Shown here one piece after another: positions 5,575-13,918 of a stretch of DNA of 14,624 bases. How positions within the stretch are numbered: position 1 is the stretch's first letter; every line of letters begins with the position of its first letter. Where the stretch lies: the NCBI GenBank assembly GCA_964418385.1, contig CAYQLH010000019.1, forward strand, positions 1 to 14,624, read 5' to 3'. The notes below the pieces were generated by a model, which saw nothing but the letters and a program-made list of their open reading frames with translations, did not search any database and was not told where the DNA came from. The position numbers and the translations under genes were made by a program. The stretch is from RGIG2560 sp964418385. GTDB taxonomy: Bacteria; Patescibacteriota; Microgenomatia; UBA1400; PJMF01.

Positions 5575-7403
5575 GCATCTTTTGCTTGCTCTGCTTCCAT
5601 ATAAGCGCGCAAGCGCGTCTCAATTTCCGCAGTTAGCCAACCTCGCGCGCGAAAGTCAGTTAGCACCAACGATAAACTCGCCCAATCACGTGTTGTCACC
5701 AACTGCTCCACGCGGTAGCGCGTGAAAGCGTATTCCCAGCGCGAGTCGTACCATAGCACTTCCCACGGCTCCAGTTCTTCATATGTCAGCATTGCTTCGC
5801 CGCTCGCAGTGCGATCATAGCTAATTTCTAAATACGTTGAGCCGTCAATTCGGAGCATCTCCGGGTGATACGTGGCGACATTGCCTTCGATATTGTAAGC
5901 AAAAAGATTAAATTTAGCGTTGTCGTCATCGCTATCAAGCAAAAAAGCATAGTCACCACTTGCGGGCTTAGGCAACAACAACTGTTGACCAATGACTTTG
6001 TCAGTTTCCGGATCATACAAATTCGCTCTTTGCACTGTTGCAATTATTTTCTGATCAGCATAAGCATCCACTTTTGCTTGCCCAATTACATTAACCATCA
6101 AATAGCTCTGGTCAGTAAAAGAGGGGACAAGGCGCCGCATTGAGTACTCACTGCCATAAGCTTTTTTATGATCGCTGTAGAATGGATCCACAATCCCGAT
6201 GCCCTCAGTCAAGCTGTAGCTTTTGCCTACGTAAAAATGCCCAGGAATTTCCTGAATATATGGCTCTTCATGCCAAATCCTTGTTTCTGGAAAAGCGGTC
6301 GTTGCATTATCACCACCGTGATAATGATATTCCAGTTTTGGGTAGCGTACGTGGTGTACACTCCGATAATACTCGTACAAATAATTTGACAACCGTGTTA
6401 CCGCGGCAATATTAAGCAAATTTTTGTTGATGTAGCCGTCGGGTTGGTTTTTTAACCAATTGTTAAGCGTTGCCGGTGTGAGTTGGCTACCATCGGCAAA
6501 TTGATAATAACCGTGATAATTCAAAAGCATGGTAATACTTGTGAGCAAGCAACCTATTTGACCGATCGTTTGATCTTTGGTGTGCCCCAAAATTTCATCT
6601 TTCCAGCGTTCGTCTCGTTGTGATAGTTCACGCACTTTATTATCAAAAAGATAATCCTCCGGCACATACCACACGCGATGAATGTTCAGTGTGGCCATAC
6701 TACTTGGTGGCACATCGTTAGCACCGATATAAAAGCGCGGATGCACCGGTGCAATTTCTGCTTCTTCGTAGTCGTAAAGATAAGGCCAAAACATTCCGGA
6801 AAGCGGCTCTTTTTTGTCTGCTGGAAAAACTTCAATGTATGTTTTTGCCATTGAAATGTGATAATCTTTTCGTCGGCGGATCAGAATCATCACGTGCGCG
6901 CCATCGTCAACGGTGTTGTGCAAAAATTGTGGTCGCACCGTCAGTGGCAGCAGAGTTTCTTCACCCTGCGCATTCTGCCGATAAACATCGCACTGTAAAT
7001 AATTTCCGCTCAAACTGTCGACCACTTCGCAAACTAAAACATCTTTGGTCCCATCTTCATACGTGGCATATTCGACACGGAACTTTGCTCCGACAGTGTA
7101 ATTTTTAAGTGACAATTCAAACAAAAATACAAAATTGCCGTGATGTGGGATCGCGGCGCCCAAATATCGTGCCGGCTGCGCACTTACATGGTCAAAACGG
7201 TTGCTTTTTATTAAAGACATCGTTCCCGTACTGGTCGGATCGGTCTGCGAATCGGCAGCAGCAAAACTGACATCACCGTAAGTATCCCAATTACTCAAAT
7301 TTTCAAAATAGTCAATTAAGAATTCCCCGCTCGCTCGTGCGCTTGCGCTTAGCCACCAAAAAGCACTGCCAATAATCAAAAATTTGAGCCATTTTTTTCG
7401 CAT
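5553..7403 (-). CDS. Secreted C39-like cysteine peptidase with beta-sandwich N-terminus
   Basis: A 616-residue protein with a signal peptide: basic start (MRKKWLK), hydrophobic core to about residue 20 and a likely signal peptidase I site after 'SASARA', near residue 25. Residues about 28-250 are beta-rich and Tyr/Asp-rich, like a LamG/concanavalin carbohydrate-binding fold, ending at 'FYIGANDVPP'. Residues about 260-430 match the peptidase C39-like pattern: 'LSQRDERWKDEILG', then 'IGQIGCLLTSITMLLNYHG' with nucleophile C285, 'GHFYVGKSY' with H389, and 'GIGIVDPFYSD' with D406. The order and spacing Cys-His-Asp suit an active enzyme. The C-terminal 180 residues are beta-rich, then helical. C39-like domains in secreted proteins cleave peptides or cross-links; substrate is unknown. 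The ATG at 7403 lies eight bases after GATAAT on the minus strand, suggesting a leaderless mRNA. Confidence 0.8.
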   Translation of the reverse strand: MRKKWLKFLIIGSAFWWLSASARASGEFLIDYFENLSNWDTYGDVSFAAADSQTDPTSTGTMSLIKSNRFDHVSAQPARYLGAAIPHHGNFVFLFELSLKNYTVGAKFRVEYATYEDGTKDVLVCEVVDSLSGNYLQCDVYRQNAQGEETLLPLTVRPQFLHNTVDDGAHVMILIRRRKDYHISMAKTYIEVFPADKKEPLSGMFWPYLYDYEEAEIAPVHPRFYIGANDVPPSSMATLNIHRVWYVPEDYLFDNKVRELSQRDERWKDEILGHTKDQTIGQIGCLLTSITMLLNYHGYYQFADGSQLTPATLNNWLKNQPDGYINKNLLNIAAVTRLSNYLYEYYRSVHHVRYPKLEYHYHGGDNATTAFPETRIWHEEPYIQEIPGHFYVGKSYSLTEGIGIVDPFYSDHKKAYGSEYSMRRLVPSFTDQSYLMVNVIGQAKVDAYADQKIIATVQRANLYDPETDKVIGQQLLLPKPASGDYAFLLDSDDDNAKFNLFAYNIEGNVATYHPEMLRIDGSTYLEISYDRTASGEAMLTYEELEPWEVLWYDSRWEYAFTRYRVEQLVTTRDWASLSLVLTDFRARGWLTAEIETRLRAYMEAEQAKDAQMSSGT

Positions 7404-7411
7404 ATGATGCT

Positions 7412-7417
7412 ATTATC
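7412..7417 (-). promoter_or_regulatory. -10 box of the C39-like gene
   Basis: Minus-strand GATAAT (7417-7412), preceded by TG two bases further up, lies eight bases before ATG 7403. Upstream, AAAGAATT occurs twice in tandem ten bases apart (within 7421-7442), which may be an operator. No ribosome binding site is present. Confidence 0.4.
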
Positions 7418-7579
7418 CACACAATTCTTTCAAATTCTTTCACTTTTTTACCGCTTAATTAACGCTCATTCTAATTTTACTTGATTTACAGGTAAAATTT
7501 TAACTTAAAAATTTAGCGATTTTGCCCAAATTTCTCATTTGATAACCTTCGTGACCTAGCTAAAACCGAGAATTTAGGG

Positions 7580-7592
7580 TATAATACAACCT
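7580..7592 (+). promoter_or_regulatory. TATAAT -10 box, leaderless start of the giant gene
   Basis: A perfect TATAAT (7580-7585) leaves seven bases before ATG 7593. There is no Shine-Dalgarno and no clear -35. Confidence 0.6.
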
Positions 7593-10500
7593 ATGCCGTC
7601 ATTGACAGACGATTTGCGGAATGATCCGACGGATGGACGAGCCCAAAATGAGGGTGTTGTTTTTGGCGCTATTTCTGGTGGCGGTGACATATCTGACGAC
7701 TTACCGTTACCCACGTTGCCAAATGATTTTCCGACAGCCACCGCGAGCAATTCAGCACCATTAGATAATTTTCAAACGCCAGTGACTGATGTCTCTTCTG
7801 CTGCGCCTGTAGTCGATAATGGTATGCCAATCGATCCGGTCACACCGCCTCCACAGACTGCTTTTGTTTCAATGGCGACATCTGCTTCGCCGATTTCTTC
7901 GGTGTCAGCGCCGAGTACTGCGCCCGCACCAACGTTTGCTAGCGTTGCTGTTCCAGGCGTAACTGAGGCTAATTCGACAATTTTCAACACTCCCACCATT
8001 GACACTCCCTCGCCAACCGTCTCTACGGTCGATTATAGTACACCAATCAATTCCGCCATTGGTTTTAGTGGTTCGGCATCATCGTATGCGGAGGATTTTG
8101 CCAAACGTTTTGAGCAAGCTAGTCAAAATGCCCCCATCGGACCAGATTTGTCTGTGCAAATGTCCACTGAACCAATACCTGGTCAAATTTCCAGTAATTT
8201 CGCCCAACGTTTTGCCCAAGCACAAGCAGCAACAGCTCCTACTGCTGACACTTCCACGCCGAACGCGTCCACAGGTGATTATAGTACACCAGCCGTTCCT
8301 GTCATCACCGATGACGTGCCGCCAACTGTACAAAATTCACCTGATCAATCAAATATTTTTGCTGATGATGCGCCGGATCCGGTGATTATCAACAATGTAA
8401 ACACTGATCCAACGCCCACAAACGAAAAGAGCGCTAGTGGTGTTATCTTGTCATCCGTGAATGAGCCAGTGGTTGCGGCCATTGGCACCGTCACTCCACT
8501 TAAGGTAACACCAGCAACATCTGAACGATCTGCAGCCACGCCAACTGTTGACACTGTCGCGCCGAGTACAGCCGCTTATAATATACCCTCCTATCAAGAT
8601 ACATCGCCAACGACTACGGTCGAAAAAAGCGTCGCGCAACCAGTTAAATCAGTTAAAACCGAACCAGTAACCGCCAATTCGTCCCCAATTTCTCCAGTGC
8701 GTGAACCCGTAATTGCTTCCCATGCACCCACGCCAGAACCGACCACAAGCGTTAGTTCTGTTAGTACTCAGAACAACAAACCGAGCCTCAAAATCGACGG
8801 ACCAAGTCTGTCCACCAATAGTAATCTGTCGACAGATCCTGATTCGATCACTAACAAACATCTAGACGAACTTGGTCTCGAGCAGTCTAAAGAAACGATT
8901 AAAAAAGCAATTGACGCTCAAGAAAAAGAACGCTTCGCCGAAGCTATGCCAGATGTATCGACACCTGTCCCCACCGCCAACGAACACGTCGAAATACCAG
9001 TTGAAACGGTTTCAACCACCAACGATCGCGCGGAAATAAAAGTTGAGCCTCCTGCACCAGCTTTTGACATCGCTTCATCAAGTGATTATAGTACACCAGC
9101 CAACTCTGCAAACGCATCCGCGCCAGCCGAAACTACTGTTACCGCGTCATCGACTCCAGAGCCAGCACCAGCTGCCACGTCAGTTTCTGACACCACTACT
9201 TCAAGTACAATCGCTTATAATATACCATCCAATCAAGCTATAAGTGACAACTCGGCGCCTGCCTTCGTCGAAAATGTTACTCCAGCTGACGCTGCTGCGA
9301 GCACGCCTGCAGCATCGGCGCCAGAGACCAACCGTGGCGAGCATTACGCGCAATATCTAGGCAGCGCCGATCAAGTTAATCCTGTCACTGCTACTGCCGG
9401 TGTTGTCGGCGGTTTAACTGGTTTAGCCGTGCCTGCACGAAATCCCGAACCGGCGGTAAATGCCGATTCCGCTGACACTCAAAGCAGTGAACCGAGTCTC
9501 AAAGTCAGTGGACCAAGCTTGTCCACTAACAGCAAAATGTCGACAGATCCTGATTCAGCCGCTAAAAAGCACTTAGATCAACTTGGTCTCGGACATTCTA
9601 AAGGTGGATTGCGCGACAAAATTAACGCTGAAGAAGAGGCTCGTCTTGCTGATGAAGCAACACGTTGGCGAGAAACACTAGAACAAACTAACCTAGAAAG
9701 CATTAAACGCGTGGAGGAAGAACAAGCATCCGCCCGCGCTGCCACCGCTGCTCGCGAAGCCGAACAACTCGCACGTGCTCGCGGAGAAAACACTGGTAAA
9801 TCACCAGATTTTAGTGAAAAACTTGCCTCGGGCGCGGCTGCGGTCGCCGTGGCGCCAGCAGCTGTAGTCGCAGAAAGCGCCACCAGCGTTGTCACGCCGT
9901 CAGCTGGCGCCACCGAAACTCTCGCTAGCGATCAAGCCGCGCTTAGCGCCGAAACACCAGCCGCCATTTCAGAAATACCAGATGCGGACACAATTTTCAC
10001 CTCAACAGAAAACACGCCCACACTTGCCGATGACCAAGCGGCACTAACTCGAGACATCACTGGTAGTGAGGTGACCACGTCGACTAGCAGTGAGGCAAAT
10101 TTTTCAGATCAAACAAGTTTTACTGACGCCAATACGGTTACTACTGATGTCACTTCCGGTACTGCTACGACTGTATCAACGCCTACCATCAGTACTCCTG
10201 GCGTGGGCGGTCTTACCACCGCACCCACCGGTAGTGTTGCCACACCCGCCGCTGAAGGTGAATTGTCGAGCGGTACTGCTGCCGAGCCTAGTGCGAGCTC
10301 TGACCACCTGAAGCAATTTAAAGCTGATCATTCCAAAGATGCACTCAGACGAATGATCGGCGACCAAGAAAATGCACGTCTTGAGGCCGAACAGGCTCGT
10401 TTTGAGGCTGAGCAAGCGGCACTCACTGCCGAACGTGACGCCGCTCAACTGCAAGCCGCTCGCGCGGCCGCTATTCGGCGTCAACTGGAATCAATGCCGC

Positions 10501-12839
10501 TTAAGCAACTATCGCAACTTGCACATTCGCTTGGCGTCGAACCAACGCCAGCCGCACCACCTCTGCCAACAGATACCTTAATTCCTCTGGAGACTTTATC
10601 GGCAGCGGCTCCTGCCACTTATGATTTAGATGCGCTTGCGCACCAACTCGAAACGCTTGCCGAGCCCAGTGTTACCGCGGCGACCATTAATTTGCCCGAA
10701 TACGGAGATTTTAGTTTTGACGCTACGCCATATTTGCCACCAGAAATCAGCGAAGGCAATTTTGCCGTGCCGGCGCCCTCGCTTCCATTTGCTGATGTCG
10801 CCGAACCCGCCAGCTTCGCTGCTGCGAGCGCGGGCGCCGCCGTTAGCGGTGGTTTCATGGCACCATCTGCTAGTGCCACCAGTGTTGGCACTGGTAGCAT
10901 CGCCGCGCCCACTGCCGGTCAGATTTATTCCAGCACAGGTGCTGAGTCAAGACCATTTTCCAACTTTGATATACAATTTTTCGGTGGTGGCACCGCCGCG
11001 CCAGCAGGAGAAGTTACTGACGCTGGTAGTCCACCAAACATTTCGGTTGCCGGTGGCGCTCCAGGAGTTACTACCGACTTTGCCGATAGTAACGGTGCTA
11101 CTCACGCTACTGACGTTGTTTACGATGCTGGCGGGGAGAGCGGCAGTGATCGCGCTCTGGCTGGTCTCGCTGCTGGCGGTGTGGGCTTGGGTGGCGCTGC
11201 CGGATTGGGTACTAGTCTTGCTGGTGGTGGCAGCAATGCTAATATTGGTGTACCAGGCGAAAAATCCCTCGCTCAAGACTTTCATGCTCGTACCGGTTTG
11301 GGCTCTCCCACTGAGGGTCAGACATCGTCGATGCTTGACGGCGCCGCCAAAGTCAACCTTTCTGGCGCTCTTCCGGCGGGAGACGGTAGTGTTTCGCCGG
11401 CACGCGCTGGCGGGCAACTTGCACACCAAGTAGTCTCCGGCGCCAAACGCGGTCTCAATCCGCTCAAAGACCTTGGCAGCAATTTGGTGACCAAAATGCT
11501 TCCCAACGCCATTGACAGCCTGCGTCGCTTAAACAAACGTCTCCGCCGCGCGATTCAAGCCTTGAGCTGGCTGATGCCGGTGCTAGTGCCGCTGGGAGCC
11601 GGTCTGGCAGTTTTCTTGACAATTGCGGGTATTTGGCTGGCGATTGTGGGGCTTTTTGACAGCGGCGCCGCCAAAAATCAAGGTCCTGGAGCAACACCTA
11701 CTAAGTCCGAAGACGAGTGCTTAAGCGTGCAAAAAGTCGCCGAACCAAGTAAGATTGGCAATCCGCCTGACGCTTCTACAGATAAACGGGTAAAATATAC
11801 GATTCAGATTTCACCAAAGGAGGGTCAAACAGCAATTTTTGACGGCGATTGCAGTGATCAGATCAAGGTCAAATGCAAAAAAGAGGGTGAGGGGGGCTGC
11901 AGTAATCAAACTACGGATATTTCCACTAAAATTTGCCAGGACATCAAAGAACAGTGGGGTGAAAAGCTTAGTGGAAAAGGCATTACTGTCGATTACTATC
12001 AAAACTACACTGGCAACAAAGATTACCTGATGACCAACACCGTCACTTTCAAAGCTCATTGCGAGAAAAAAGAAGAAAGCGATGGGGCGAGTAGTAGTAC
12101 CGATTCTAAATCCAGCGGCGGCACCGCAAGTAAGTCCTATACTGCTATGGCCAGCGTTTGTGTGGGTGAGTGCGGCGGCGAGGGGATGTGCTGGCCATTT
12201 GTGGACGATAGTAGTTGTTATGCTAGCGATTGGCCTCATGGTTCCAGTAAAGCAACATATTCAAAAATCGATCTTGGTTGCAAAAATGTTGAAGTAAAAG
12301 CTCCTATGACTGGTATGTATACCTTTTCATATAACGAAAAAGTGTGTGGATCTGATGTGGGTTGTAATTGTCTTAAAAACTCATGTACTGGAACGTACAA
12401 CGGAAGATTTTCTTGTAATCGATTAATGGACGCAGATCAACATGGATTGTGTAAGGGTGGCAGTTGCGTTCTCAATGGTAAATCAATTAATCCAAGGAGT
12501 TTAATTTGCGGCGGTGGCTGTAAAGTTACTTTTACATCCCCAGATACCAAACGAAGTTACAACATTTTACATCTTGATAGATCTGTATGTTCAAAATGGG
12601 GTACTGGTAAAGCAATACATATCAATCAAGGTGAAACTATTGGCAGGACTGACGCTACTGGCGCTAATACAGGCCCTCATACACATTTTGAAACTTCTTC
12701 TAATGCCAACGTGCTTCAAGAATTTTTCCCTAATAACGCTGCACCGAGATATGGATATATTGAAGGAGATCGCAGTACACATATTAGCAATGCATCTCCA
12801 GGCGGACCGCAATCGCGCAATGCAAATTGTAATTGGTAA
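7593..12839 (+). CDS. Giant single-pass protein with repeat-rich N-terminus and M23-like C-terminus
   Basis: A 1748-residue protein. Residues 1-1310 are Ala/Ser/Thr/Pro-rich, mostly disordered, with repeated short modules: 'DYSTP' at 147, 229 and 498, 'AYNIPS' at 328 and 541, 'FAKRF/FAQRF' at 169 and 203, and a longer unit starting 'PSLK' at 397 and 634 with a partial third near 904. Acidic-basic coiled-coil stretches lie near 690-735 and 905-980, and a Gly-rich part near 1190-1240. A strongly basic helix ('SLRRLNKRLRRAIQ') precedes the transmembrane segment 1327-1355. By the positive-inside rule the long N-terminus is in the cytoplasm and the last 390 residues are outside. These are Cys-rich, with a beta domain to about 1490 and then an M23 (LytM)-like domain: 'VKAPMTGMYTF', 'YNILHLD' (H1660), 'GETIGRTDATGANTGPHTHFE' (H1696, H1698). 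The first zinc ligand of M23 ('HxGxD') reads Y1556-S-K-I-D1560, so catalysis is doubtful. I do not know this architecture by name; a secretion, adhesion or wall-anchoring scaffold is possible. Confidence 0.85.
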   Translation: MPSLTDDLRNDPTDGRAQNEGVVFGAISGGGDISDDLPLPTLPNDFPTATASNSAPLDNFQTPVTDVSSAAPVVDNGMPIDPVTPPPQTAFVSMATSASPISSVSAPSTAPAPTFASVAVPGVTEANSTIFNTPTIDTPSPTVSTVDYSTPINSAIGFSGSASSYAEDFAKRFEQASQNAPIGPDLSVQMSTEPIPGQISSNFAQRFAQAQAATAPTADTSTPNASTGDYSTPAVPVITDDVPPTVQNSPDQSNIFADDAPDPVIINNVNTDPTPTNEKSASGVILSSVNEPVVAAIGTVTPLKVTPATSERSAATPTVDTVAPSTAAYNIPSYQDTSPTTTVEKSVAQPVKSVKTEPVTANSSPISPVREPVIASHAPTPEPTTSVSSVSTQNNKPSLKIDGPSLSTNSNLSTDPDSITNKHLDELGLEQSKETIKKAIDAQEKERFAEAMPDVSTPVPTANEHVEIPVETVSTTNDRAEIKVEPPAPAFDIASSSDYSTPANSANASAPAETTVTASSTPEPAPAATSVSDTTTSSTIAYNIPSNQAISDNSAPAFVENVTPADAAASTPAASAPETNRGEHYAQYLGSADQVNPVTATAGVVGGLTGLAVPARNPEPAVNADSADTQSSEPSLKVSGPSLSTNSKMSTDPDSAAKKHLDQLGLGHSKGGLRDKINAEEEARLADEATRWRETLEQTNLESIKRVEEEQASARAATAAREAEQLARARGENTGKSPDFSEKLASGAAAVAVAPAAVVAESATSVVTPSAGATETLASDQAALSAETPAAISEIPDADTIFTSTENTPTLADDQAALTRDITGSEVTTSTSSEANFSDQTSFTDANTVTTDVTSGTATTVSTPTISTPGVGGLTTAPTGSVATPAAEGELSSGTAAEPSASSDHLKQFKADHSKDALRRMIGDQENARLEAEQARFEAEQAALTAERDAAQLQAARAAAIRRQLESMPLKQLSQLAHSLGVEPTPAAPPLPTDTLIPLETLSAAAPATYDLDALAHQLETLAEPSVTAATINLPEYGDFSFDATPYLPPEISEGNFAVPAPSLPFADVAEPASFAAASAGAAVSGGFMAPSASATSVGTGSIAAPTAGQIYSSTGAESRPFSNFDIQFFGGGTAAPAGEVTDAGSPPNISVAGGAPGVTTDFADSNGATHATDVVYDAGGESGSDRALAGLAAGGVGLGGAAGLGTSLAGGGSNANIGVPGEKSLAQDFHARTGLGSPTEGQTSSMLDGAAKVNLSGALPAGDGSVSPARAGGQLAHQVVSGAKRGLNPLKDLGSNLVTKMLPNAIDSLRRLNKRLRRAIQALSWLMPVLVPLGAGLAVFLTIAGIWLAIVGLFDSGAAKNQGPGATPTKSEDECLSVQKVAEPSKIGNPPDASTDKRVKYTIQISPKEGQTAIFDGDCSDQIKVKCKKEGEGGCSNQTTDISTKICQDIKEQWGEKLSGKGITVDYYQNYTGNKDYLMTNTVTFKAHCEKKEESDGASSSTDSKSSGGTASKSYTAMASVCVGECGGEGMCWPFVDDSSCYASDWPHGSSKATYSKIDLGCKNVEVKAPMTGMYTFSYNEKVCGSDVGCNCLKNSCTGTYNGRFSCNRLMDADQHGLCKGGSCVLNGKSINPRSLICGGGCKVTFTSPDTKRSYNILHLDRSVCSKWGTGKAIHINQGETIGRTDATGANTGPHTHFETSSNANVLQEFFPNNAAPRYGYIEGDRSTHISNASPGGPQSRNANCNW
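8031..9098 (+). repeat. Three identical 15-base DYSTP modules
   Basis: GATTATAGTACACCA, coding D-Y-S-T-P, occurs without change at 8031-8045, 8277-8291 and 9084-9098 inside the giant gene. The codons are identical although the flanks have diverged. A second short module, GCTTATAATATACC (A-Y-N-I-P), occurs at 8574 and 9213. Confidence 0.8.
8781..8945 (+). repeat. Long internal repeat, copy 1 of the PSLK/HLDxLG unit
   Basis: About 55 residues (397-451): 'PSLKIDGPSLSTNSNLSTDP' followed by a charged helix 'KHLDELGLEQSKETIKKAI' and 'AQEKERFAEA'. It matches copy 2 with an exact offset of 711 bases; the 19-base stretch TGTCGACAGATCCTGATTC is identical at 8827-8845 and 9538-9556. Confidence 0.85.
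9492..9659 (+). repeat. Long internal repeat, copy 2 of the PSLK/HLDxLG unit
   Basis: About 56 residues (634-689): 'PSLKVSGPSLSTNSKMSTDP', then 'KKHLDQLGLGHSKGGLRDKI' and 'AEEEARLADEA'. It leads straight into a coiled-coil stretch. Confidence 0.85.
10302..10394 (+). repeat. Partial third copy of the HLDxLG helical unit
   Basis: Residues 904-934: 'DHLKQFKADHSKDALRRMIG' followed by 'DQENARLEAEQ'. It keeps the His-Leu, Ser-Lys and Q/E-E/N-x-A-R-L positions of the other copies but lacks the Ser/Thr-rich PSLK half. It again precedes a coiled coil. Confidence 0.6.
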
Positions 12840-12846
12840 TAAATAT

Positions 12847-13848
12847 ATGAAAAAAAATAATACTGTTAGAATTATCACAATCATACTTACAATCATAGTT
12901 ACGTTTGTCATTATCTTGCAAATATATAATTTGTTTGTTGGTCCAAGTTTAGAAATTTCGGCAACTTTTTTTGCCAAACCAGATTATGTACCTGTTATCC
13001 AACTTTCATCAAAGCCAAAATTTACAGGTACAATAGATGATTTTCCAAAAAAACAAGGACTTTTGAGTATCACCGAAAAAAATAACAGCTCTTGGTTATC
13101 AAGTCTTGACGCATATTGCGCCGGCAGTGGTAACTGTAGCAAATATGTTTTTGATGATATTGTCCAACTTTTAATGAAAAATCCAGATTATACTGTTCGT
13201 GAAATAGATCAAGCTACTGCACAAATAGCGGCGGACAATCTTGTTAACCAGATTTATATTGGAGAGGATGTTCAGCCTAAATTGTCGTCTTCATCATTGA
13301 TGAATGAAGAATTAAATGGATATATCGACACTGATATTGATGAGGTTATTGAGACATTTGAAGATGTACAATATGCTGATCTTTACGACGAAATTGAAGA
13401 AGAGATTGATGAAAGCGTTAACACTGAAATGGTTGCATACTACAATTTATCTTATCAGGATTTTCCAATTTTTCATCGTATTTATGGTTCTGATCAAATC
13501 ATGGTAACTGTTGGCAGCGATTATCAACCAACAGTTCTCGAAGCACCGTTGAATTTGTATAGCATCAATCAGATTAAATCATACAAAACTATCAACATTG
13601 ATAAAGCGCTTAGTAATATTTACGGTGGAAACGCTTATTACATCTCGTATATTAGCGATGAAGATGACAGTAAAGTTACCCTTGTAAACGTAATTTTAGA
13701 ATCAGTTCAGCTTGAATACCGGCTTGATGATGAACAAGCTCAAGCGATTCCTTGTTACCGTTTTTCTGGCACTGCAACCAACGATCATGATGAGAGAGTG
13801 GATATTGAGATCATCACTCCTGCCATCAATTTCACCGTCACACCGTGA
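12847..13848 (+). CDS. Membrane-anchored protein, likely partner of the giant protein
   Basis: A 333-residue protein of unknown family. It has a basic start (MKKNNTVR), a transmembrane segment around residues 9-30 ('IITIILTIIVTFVIILQIYNLF') and an acidic outer domain. Two Cys lie close together in 'DAYCAGSGNCSKY'. A very acidic stretch, 'YADLYDEIEEEIDE', sits near the middle. The C-terminal 'LEYRLDDEQAQAIPCYRFSG' and 'DIEIITPAI' resembles the 'xxPxYxFxG...xxPA' ending seen in many exported Gram-positive and CPR proteins of the YcdB/YycI type; this is a weak match. The start ATG 12847 is preferred to the upstream ATG 12514 of the same frame, which lies inside the giant gene. It follows the giant gene's stop by seven bases with no clear ribosome binding site, so translation is probably coupled. 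It is much more AT-rich than the genes to the left. Confidence 0.75.
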   Translation: MKKNNTVRIITIILTIIVTFVIILQIYNLFVGPSLEISATFFAKPDYVPVIQLSSKPKFTGTIDDFPKKQGLLSITEKNNSSWLSSLDAYCAGSGNCSKYVFDDIVQLLMKNPDYTVREIDQATAQIAADNLVNQIYIGEDVQPKLSSSSLMNEELNGYIDTDIDEVIETFEDVQYADLYDEIEEEIDESVNTEMVAYYNLSYQDFPIFHRIYGSDQIMVTVGSDYQPTVLEAPLNLYSINQIKSYKTINIDKALSNIYGGNAYYISYISDEDDSKVTLVNVILESVQLEYRLDDEQAQAIPCYRFSGTATNDHDERVDIEIITPAINFTVTP

Positions 13849-13858
13849 TCACGCTCAC

Positions 13859-13910
13859 AAGTCGCCAAAACGTGCAAAAACAGCCACTTTTAAGTCGCCA
13901 AAACGTGCAA
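13859..13910 (+). repeat. Tandem 19-bp direct repeat upstream of the phosphorylase promoter
   Basis: AAGTCGCCAAAACGTGCAA occurs without change at 13859-13877 and 13892-13910. The spacing of 33 bases is close to three helical turns, so both sites face the same side of the DNA. The second copy ends eight bases before the -35 box. This looks like a pair of regulator binding sites. Confidence 0.75.
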
Positions 13911-13918
13911 CCGTGCAG

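Larger units (their letters stand above)
7404..7592. promoter_or_regulatory. Divergent AT-rich promoter region
   Basis: This 189-bp gap separates the C39-like gene (left) from the giant protein gene (right). It is strongly AT-rich in its middle, with A/T runs around 7440-7515, and holds a -10 box at each end placed close to each start codon. No ORF or hairpin terminator is seen. A shared regulator for the divergent pair is possible but not shown. Confidence 0.5.

Noticed and set aside
8031..9230. CRISPR-like or satellite array from the short repeats
   Set aside because: The repeats are few, irregularly spaced, in frame and translated as parts of the giant protein.
10630..11433. 267-codon plus-strand frame inside the giant gene
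   Set aside because: It is an out-of-frame reading of a low-complexity GC-rich region; no ribosome site.
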